Positions 38,803-45,465 of a stretch of DNA of 45,465 nt are shown here, piece after piece. The DNA comes from an uncultured Clostridia bacterium (GTDB taxonomy: Bacteria; Bacillota; Clostridia; TANB77; CAG-508), in NCBI GenBank assembly GCA_947631785.1, contig CANRMR010000014.1:1-45465 (forward strand). The letters run 5' to 3'. Positions within the stretch are counted from its first letter, which is position 1. Each line of letters starts with the position of its first letter. Below the pieces are notes generated by a model. It searched no databases, was not told the origin of the DNA, and worked only from the letters and a program-made list of their open reading frames with translations. The position numbers and the translations under genes were made by a program.

Positions 38803-39824
38803 ATGACAATTGAACAATTAGAAAACCAATTAAGACAAGGCAATTTAGAAAATATATATTTACTTTATGGAGAAGAAGTATTTTTGCTTGAAAATATTTT
38901 AAAAAAAATAAAAAAACAATTTGGGGAATTAATATCTGGAATTAACTATGTATTAATTGGAGAAGAAAATATAAATTCTTTATTATCTGAAATAGAAACG
39001 CCAGCATTTGGGTATGAAAAAAAACTAATTATTGCACGTGATACCGGATTATTTAGAAAAGATGGAAAAAGAAAAAATGCAAAACTTAGCGATTTGCAAG
39101 AAAAAATATCAAAATATATAGAAGAAAATATTAGTAATATAAAAGAAAGTATTGTACTTGTATTTATAGAAGAAAATATTGAAAAAGAAAGTTTTTACAA
39201 AACGATAGAAAAATATGCTACAATATGTAATTTCGAAAAACAAAAACCAGTTCAAATTATAAAAAGATTAAAAGAAATATGTTTAGCATATAAAGTAAAA
39301 GTAAATGATGAAACTTTAAAGTATTTGTTAGAATGCTCTGGAACCAATATGCAAGATTTGATTAATGAAATACGAAAATTAATTGAATATACTCGGACCA
39401 AAACGGTGAAATTACTAAAAAGGAAATTGAAATGCTTTCTACAAAGCAAATAGATAGTGTTATATTCGATTTGACAGATAATTTAGGAAAAAAGAATATA
39501 AAAGATGCATTAACTGTTTTGCAAAATTTAATATCTACAAAAGAACCTATTCAAAAAATATTAATAACACTTTATAATCATTTTAAAAAGTTATATATTA
39601 TAAAACTTGCTATAAAATATAATAAAAATATAACAGAAGCATTAAACTTAAAGCCTAATCAAATGTTTTTAGTTAGCAAATATCAAACACAATCGAAATA
39701 TTTTAAAGAACAAGAATTAAAAGATATTCTGCAAGAACTAATTAATTTAGATACAAACTATAAAGCCGGTAAAATAGATTTAAATGTTGGACTAGAGGCA
39801 ATTTTATGCAAATATTGTAGCTAA
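38803..39824 (+). CDS. holA: DNA polymerase III delta subunit, split by two +1 shifts at CGG
   Basis: HolA opens the beta clamp within the clamp loader and is essential. N-terminal IYLLYGEEVFLLENILKKIK and PAFGYEKKLIIARDTG, mid-domain KPVQIIKRLKEIC and LLECSGTNMQDLINEIRKLI and a C-terminal helical collar domain are present. The frame breaks at 39394 and 39404; leaving out the C of both CGG codons gives EYTGPKGEITKKEIEML and a 339 aa protein, the usual size. Read without shifts the protein ends at 39453 without the collar domain, which would be lethal. The two sites are ten bases apart. Confidence 0.9.
39394..39396 (+). other. CGG frameshift site 6 (holA, first)
   Basis: The frame reads TAT ACT CGG ACC; omission of C gives ACT GGA CCA AAA (T G P K). 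Confidence 0.88.
39404..39406 (+). other. CGG frameshift site 7 (holA, second)
   Basis: After site 6 the frame reads CCA AAA CGG TGA, with a stop codon immediately after CGG; omission of C gives AAA GGT GAA ATT ACT (K G E I T). Confidence 0.88.
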
Positions 39825-39864
39825 AAAAAATTGCACTATTATTTATATAATAGTGTAATTTTTC
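39825..39864. terminator. Bidirectional terminator between holA and the Crp/Fnr gene
   Basis: AAAAATTGCACTATTAT pairs with ATAATAGTGTAATTTTT around a short loop, with A and T runs on either side. It overlaps the last codons of the minus-strand gene. Confidence 0.8.
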
Positions 39865-40471
39865 TACCATTAATTTTAATAAGATTTTCGTTTTTTAAAT
39901 TTTTTAGTTCTCTAAACATAGCAGATCTATTTATAGCAATATAATCTGCCAAGTCTTTAAATGCAAAAGGCAAATTAATAACTCTAAGACGATTTTTTTT
40001 ATGTTGTATTTCAAAATACTCTAGTAATTTTTCTCTAATTTGCTTTTTTTCTAATATTCTTATTCTTTCATTTTTTTCTCTTAATTTAGTATTGATTATA
40101 TCAAATAAGTTTCTAAAAAAAATATTAAAATAAGAATACTTTAGATTCATAGGATTTAGCAGTTTATCATAATCAATAACTAATACTTCAGTATCTTTTT
40201 TGGAAATTATTTGATAATTTTCGTTATTTGTTGATGATATGCTACTACCAAATATATCATCTTTAAATAAATCTTCAATTATAATTTCATTACCATTATA
40301 TTCTGTATTAACAATTTGAGCATAACCTTCTAAAATAATTCCAATAATATTTTCGCTTTTTATAGTTGGCAAAATCTCTTGATTTTTGTTAAAATTATAA
40401 ATATGTACGCCCAGTAAATTGTATAGTTTATTTATTTGAATATTTGATAAATCATTAAAAGGACTATTCAT
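39839..40471 (-). CDS. Crp/Fnr-family transcription regulator
   Basis: Length 210 aa. Residues ~1-125 form the cyclic-nucleotide-binding-like beta roll (GIILEGYAQIVNTEYNGNEIIIEDLFKDDIFG), followed by the long dimer helix and a winged helix-turn-helix (FAFKDLADYIAINRSAMFRELKNLKNENLI). No cysteines suited to an Fe-S cluster are visible, so this is not a classical Fnr. The start codon at 40471 follows AAGGTGAT on the minus strand; the upstream in-frame extension is rejected. It is divergent from nrdD, whose anaerobic function makes it a likely target. Confidence 0.88.
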   Translation of the reverse strand: MNSPFNDLSNIQINKLYNLLGVHIYNFNKNQEILPTIKSENIIGIILEGYAQIVNTEYNGNEIIIEDLFKDDIFGSSISSTNNENYQIISKKDTEVLVIDYDKLLNPMNLKYSYFNIFFRNLFDIINTKLREKNERIRILEKKQIREKLLEYFEIQHKKNRLRVINLPFAFKDLADYIAINRSAMFRELKNLKNENLIKINGRKITLLYK

Positions 40472-40507
40472 AATTATCACCTTAAAAATAATTTTAACAT
40501 TTTTTTT

Positions 40508-40531
40508 AAAAAGGTGCAAGTGCAACTTTTT
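40508..40531. promoter_or_regulatory. Candidate operator between the Crp/Fnr gene and nrdD
   Basis: Tandem GTGCAA GTGCAA flanked by AAAAAG and CTTTTT arms, the only ordered motif in the 122 bp divergent gap. Confidence 0.35.
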
Positions 40532-40593
40532 ATTTATATATTTTATTGGTAAAATTTTAAAAAATAAAATATGTTTAAGGGGGAACAAAAGAG

Positions 40594-42789
40594 ATGAAAA
40601 TTATTAAAAGAGATGGACACATAGTAGAATATAATCCAGAAAAAATTAGGACAGCAATAGGAAAAGCAAATAGCGAAGTAAGGGGTAAAGAAAAAGTCTC
40701 AAAAGAAGAAATAGAGGAAATTATTAAGTATATTGAAGAATTAAATAAGAAAAGAATTTTAGTTGAAGATATACAAGACATAATAGAAGAAAAATTAATG
40801 GAACTTGATAAATATAAATTGGCAAAAAAATATATTACATACAGATATACAAGAGAACTAGTAAGAAAAGCCAATACTACAGATCAAACAATTAAAGAAC
40901 TAATTGAAGGTGAAAATGAATACTGGAATAATGAAAATTCTAATAAAAATGCGCAAGTTGTTACAACACAAAGAGATTATCTAGCAGGAATTACAAGTAC
41001 AGATATTACAAGAAGATTTTTACTTCCAGAAGATATTGTAAAAGCACATGATGAAGGAATTATACATTTCCATGATGCAGATTATTTTGCTCAAAATGCT
41101 TTGCATAATTGTGAATTAATTAATTTAGATGATATGTTGCAAAATGGAACAAATATTAATGGAGTAATGATAGAAAAACCACACAGATTTATTACAGCAG
41201 CAACTATTGCTACACAAATAATACTTGCAGTTACATCATCAAGCTATGGTGGAGCAACAATATCACTTGCACATTTAGCACCATTTGTAAGAGATAGTTA
41301 TAATAAATACTATAAAAAATATAAAAATAGAAATCTAAAAGATGAAGATTGCAAAAAATTTGCAATGGAAGACACTAAAAAAGAAGTAGAAGACGGTGTT
41401 CAAACTTTCAATTATCAAGTAAATTCAATGACAAATACAAATGGACAAGCACCATTTTTATCAGTATGTATGTATTTAGGTGAAACAGAAGAATACAAAG
41501 ATGAACTTGCAATGATAATTGAAGAATTTTTAAAACAAAGAATTTTAGGTTTTAAAAATAAAAAAGGTGTATATATTACACCAGCATTTCCAAAACTTTT
41601 GTATATTCTTGAAGAAGACAATATAAAAAAAGACAGCAAATATTGGTACTTAACAGAACTTGCAGCAAAATGTACTGCAAAACGAATGGTTCCAGATTAT
41701 ATTTCTGAAAAAGTAATGTTAGAATTAAAGAAAAACGAATATGGAGATGGGGAGTGTTATCCTTGTATGGGATGTCGTTCATTCCTAACACCAGACAGAA
41801 CTATGAGTGTAGGAAATATAGCAAAAGCAAAAAATTATACCAAAGGAAAAGGAAAATATTATGGTAGATTTAATCAAGGAGTTGTTACAATAAATTTACC
41901 AGATGTTGCTCTTTCATCAAATAAGGACATAGATAAGTTTTGGAAAATTTTCGATGAAAGACTTGAGCTTTGCCATAGAGCATTACAAATAAGACATAAA
42001 AGATTAAGTAATGTAACAAGCGATGTAGCACCTATTTTATGGCAATATGGAGCATTAGCAAGACTAGATGAAGGAGAGTCTATTCATGAATTACTACATC
42101 ATGGATATTCCACAATTTCACTAGGCTATGCAGGATTATATGAATGTGTAAAATACATGACAGGTCATTCACATACAGATAATGGAGAAGGAAAGAAGTT
42201 AGGACTAGAAATAATGCAACACCTAAATGATGCAGCAAAAAAATGGAAAGAACAAGAAGATATAGATTATTCAGTATATGGTACACCAATAGAATCTACT
42301 ACATATAAATTTGCAAAATGCTTAAAAGAAAGATTTGGAACAGTAAAAGGAGTTACAGATAGAGATTATATAACAAATTCATATCATGTACCTGTATTTG
42401 AAGAAATTGATGCTTTTTCAAAATTAACATTAGAAAGTGAATTCCAAAAATTAAGTCCAGGTGGAGCAATATCATATATAGAAACACCTAATTTACAAAA
42501 CAATATAGATGCAATTATTGAAGTAATACAATTTATTTATGATAATATTATGTATGCTGAATTAAATACTAAATCTGATTATTGCCAAAAATGCGGGTTT
42601 GATGGAGAAATTTTAATAGACGAAAATATGGAATGGTACTGCCCAAATTGTGGAAATAAAGATCATAATACCTTAAATGTAGCAAGAAGAACATGTGGTT
42701 ATATAGGTACTAATTTCTGGAATAAAGGAAGAACTCAAGAAATAAAAGAAAGGGTATTGCATTTAGACAATAAGGTGGTTAAAGTATAA
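40594..42789 (+). CDS. nrdD: Anaerobic ribonucleoside-triphosphate reductase
   Basis: NrdD is a class III, glycyl-radical reductase making dNTPs without oxygen. An N-terminal ATP-cone (KIIKRDGHIVEYNPEKI) controls activity. The barrel includes FHDADYFAQNALHNCELINL, and the C-terminal zinc site is C664, C667, C683 and C686. The radical glycine is G702 in RRTCGYIG. Length 731 aa is normal. AAGGGGGAAC precedes the ATG. The nrdG start overlaps its stop by one base, so they are coupled. Confidence 0.97.
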   Translation: MKIIKRDGHIVEYNPEKIRTAIGKANSEVRGKEKVSKEEIEEIIKYIEELNKKRILVEDIQDIIEEKLMELDKYKLAKKYITYRYTRELVRKANTTDQTIKELIEGENEYWNNENSNKNAQVVTTQRDYLAGITSTDITRRFLLPEDIVKAHDEGIIHFHDADYFAQNALHNCELINLDDMLQNGTNINGVMIEKPHRFITAATIATQIILAVTSSSYGGATISLAHLAPFVRDSYNKYYKKYKNRNLKDEDCKKFAMEDTKKEVEDGVQTFNYQVNSMTNTNGQAPFLSVCMYLGETEEYKDELAMIIEEFLKQRILGFKNKKGVYITPAFPKLLYILEEDNIKKDSKYWYLTELAAKCTAKRMVPDYISEKVMLELKKNEYGDGECYPCMGCRSFLTPDRTMSVGNIAKAKNYTKGKGKYYGRFNQGVVTINLPDVALSSNKDIDKFWKIFDERLELCHRALQIRHKRLSNVTSDVAPILWQYGALARLDEGESIHELLHHGYSTISLGYAGLYECVKYMTGHSHTDNGEGKKLGLEIMQHLNDAAKKWKEQEDIDYSVYGTPIESTTYKFAKCLKERFGTVKGVTDRDYITNSYHVPVFEEIDAFSKLTLESEFQKLSPGGAISYIETPNLQNNIDAIIEVIQFIYDNIMYAELNTKSDYCQKCGFDGEILIDENMEWYCPNCGNKDHNTLNVARRTCGYIGTNFWNKGRTQEIKERVLHLDNKVVKV

Positions 42790-43280
42790 TGAGATACAAT
42801 TTAATTAGAGAAATGGATATATCAAATGGACCAGGAGTAAGAGTTTCTATATTTATGCAAGGATGTAGTTTCCATTGTAAAAATTGTTTTAATAAAGAAA
42901 CTTGGGACTTTGAAGGTGGAAAAGAATTTAATAATGAAACAATAGATAAAGTTTTAAATTTGTGTAGTAAAAACCATATAAAAGGATTATCAATTTTAGG
43001 TGGAGAGCCTATGCATCCAAATAATATCGAGGCTACAACTAAACTTGCAAAAGCATTTAAGGAAAAATATCCAACAAAAAGTTTGTGGGTATGGTCTGGA
43101 TTTAAATTTGATGAAGATTTAAAAGACAAAGAAGTTTTAAAATATATTGATGTATTAGTAGATGGTACTTACAAAGATGAATTACATGATTTTAATTTAA
43201 AATGGAAAGGTTCATCAAACCAAAGAGTAATAGATGTTCAAAAAAGTTTAAAAAACAATGAAATTAACATAATAGAATAA
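42789..43280 (+). CDS. nrdG: Anaerobic NTP reductase activating protein (radical SAM)
   Basis: NrdG uses S-adenosylmethionine and a 4Fe-4S cluster to place the radical on NrdD. The cluster cysteines are C26, C30 and C33 (CSFHCKNC), preceded by NGPGVRVSIFMQG, and the SAM-binding SILGGEPM follows. Length 163 aa is normal. Its stop is followed by a hairpin at 43308. Confidence 0.95.
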   Translation: MRYNLIREMDISNGPGVRVSIFMQGCSFHCKNCFNKETWDFEGGKEFNNETIDKVLNLCSKNHIKGLSILGGEPMHPNNIEATTKLAKAFKEKYPTKSLWVWSGFKFDEDLKDKEVLKYIDVLVDGTYKDELHDFNLKWKGSSNQRVIDVQKSLKNNEINIIE

Positions 43281-43307
43281 AACTAAAGGTTATAAGATTG
43301 TAGTAAA

Positions 43308-43337
43308 TAGTGGGCAAATTTTAAAAATTTGCCCACT
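43308..43337 (+). terminator. Perfect hairpin after nrdG
   Basis: TAGTGGGCAAATT pairs with AATTTGCCCACTA across a 4-5 nt loop. It lacks a T run, so it may be an RNA end-protecting hairpin or a relative of the GTAGGGGC hairpin repeats. Confidence 0.55.
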
Positions 43338-43423
43338 AAACGTAAGTAAATTTAAAAAAGTAATCATATTTAAAAGCTTTTATCTAATATCAAAAAAATT
43401 CTAAAGAAATTCTTCTCAAAACA

Positions 43424-43452
43424 TTGAAAAAGATTATTTGTTATGATATAAA
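43424..43452 (+). promoter_or_regulatory. Promoter of the second prepilin-like gene
   Basis: TTGAAA, 17 bp spacer, TATAAA, 43 bp before the ATG at 43496, which has an AAGAAGGAA ribosome site. Confidence 0.65.
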
Positions 43453-43495
43453 ATAAATATAAATAAAAAATAAAGAAAAGAAAGAAGGAAAACAA

Positions 43496-45275
<1,780 letters not shown>

Positions 45276-45290
45276 GTTATATTTACAATA

Positions 45291-45325
45291 AAAAGAGGGT
45301 TCCTATTTTAGGACGCCCTCTTTTT
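45291..45325. terminator. Terminator between convergent genes
   Basis: AAAAGAGGG pairs with CCCTCTTTTT, with an inner TCCTA/TAGGA stem; A and T runs on both sides suit termination in both directions. Confidence 0.85.
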
Positions 45326-45336
45326 ATGCTGGAATG

Positions 45337-45465
45337 TTAGTTTTGTACTGCTTTTTGCCCTTCTTGAAACACGGCATATACATCATCGTGTTTTCCAAGT
45401 GTTCTGTAATGTGTTACAGGCTTAACCAAGATATCAGCTTTTGATTCTAAGAGAGCCTTTTTTAT
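45337..45465 (-). CDS. C-terminal 42 residues of an unidentified protein (partial)
   Basis: The minus-strand frame is open from the window edge to a TAA at 45337-45339. The visible part contains LLESKADILVKPVTHYR and LGKHDDVYAVFQEGQKAVQN. Codon choice is typical of a real gene, and a terminator lies just beyond its stop. I do not recognise the family. It abuts the candidate DGR target, so the unseen upstream part would show whether it belongs to a retroelement cassette. Confidence 0.6.
   Translation of the reverse strand: MKKALLESKADILVKPVTHYRTLGKHDDVYAVFQEGQKAVQN

Overview
This 45.5 kb window is AT-rich chromosome from a low-GC member of the Firmicutes/Clostridia. Shine-Dalgarno sites are strong, arginine is mostly AGA, and there are spore-associated genes (spoVS, ytfJ), an LPXTG sortase system, cohesin/dockerin modules and an anaerobic ribonucleotide reductase. 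GTAGGGG-type hairpin repeats suggest an uncultured gut clostridium; this placement is inference.

Layout: (1) 1-1639, the 3' part of a prepilin-like surface protein whose upstream frame runs through a hairpin-repeat array and whose last ~50 codons look like a diversity-generating retroelement (DGR) variable region. (2) 2029-12043, core genes: valS, ymdB-spoVS, an orphan oligopeptide-binding lipoprotein-like protein, recA-recX, scpA, DUF2953-ytfJ and an HNH/ParB-like protein. (3) 12173-19184, pyrK-pyrD, a MacB-like ABC exporter, a MATE transporter fused to a cytidylate-kinase-like domain, and mntP. (4) 19242-32591, a surface-display locus: strong promoter, long structured leader, sortase, LPQTG-anchored cohesin protein, small dockerin protein, and two giant dockerin proteins (2115 and 1295 aa) built from repeated modules. 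(5) 32851-43280, a small XRE regulator pair, murB-yvcK, glycogen debranching enzyme, ruvC-holA, a Crp/Fnr regulator and nrdDG. (6) 43424-45275, a second prepilin-like/DGR-target-like gene with an (AG)15 tract just after its start codon, followed by the tail of a convergent gene.

Two themes stand out. First, five genes (ymdB, pyrD, sortase, giant dockerin 1, holA) are each split by one or two single-base surpluses. All seven surpluses are a C forming an in-frame CGG codon directly before a GGA/GGT glycine codon; skipping that C restores the full-length protein. By my reading, in-frame CGG occurs otherwise only twice in the window, both in the HNH gene. This is either translational +1 shifting at CGG (reading CGGN as Gly) or a very specific sequencing artefact. 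Second, the window is rich in surface-variation machinery: paired DGR-like targets, translated hairpin arrays, a dinucleotide contingency tract, and a sortase-cohesin-dockerin system in which the docked proteins are giant repeat proteins with no recognisable enzyme domain.

How the genes could work together: the sortase would attach the cohesin protein to the cell wall, and the cohesin would hold the secreted dockerin proteins. The two prepilin-like proteins would be separate surface ligand binders whose tips vary by mutagenesis and whose expression may switch by AG-tract slippage. No reverse transcriptase, template repeat, transposase, tRNA, rRNA or CRISPR array was found inside the window.
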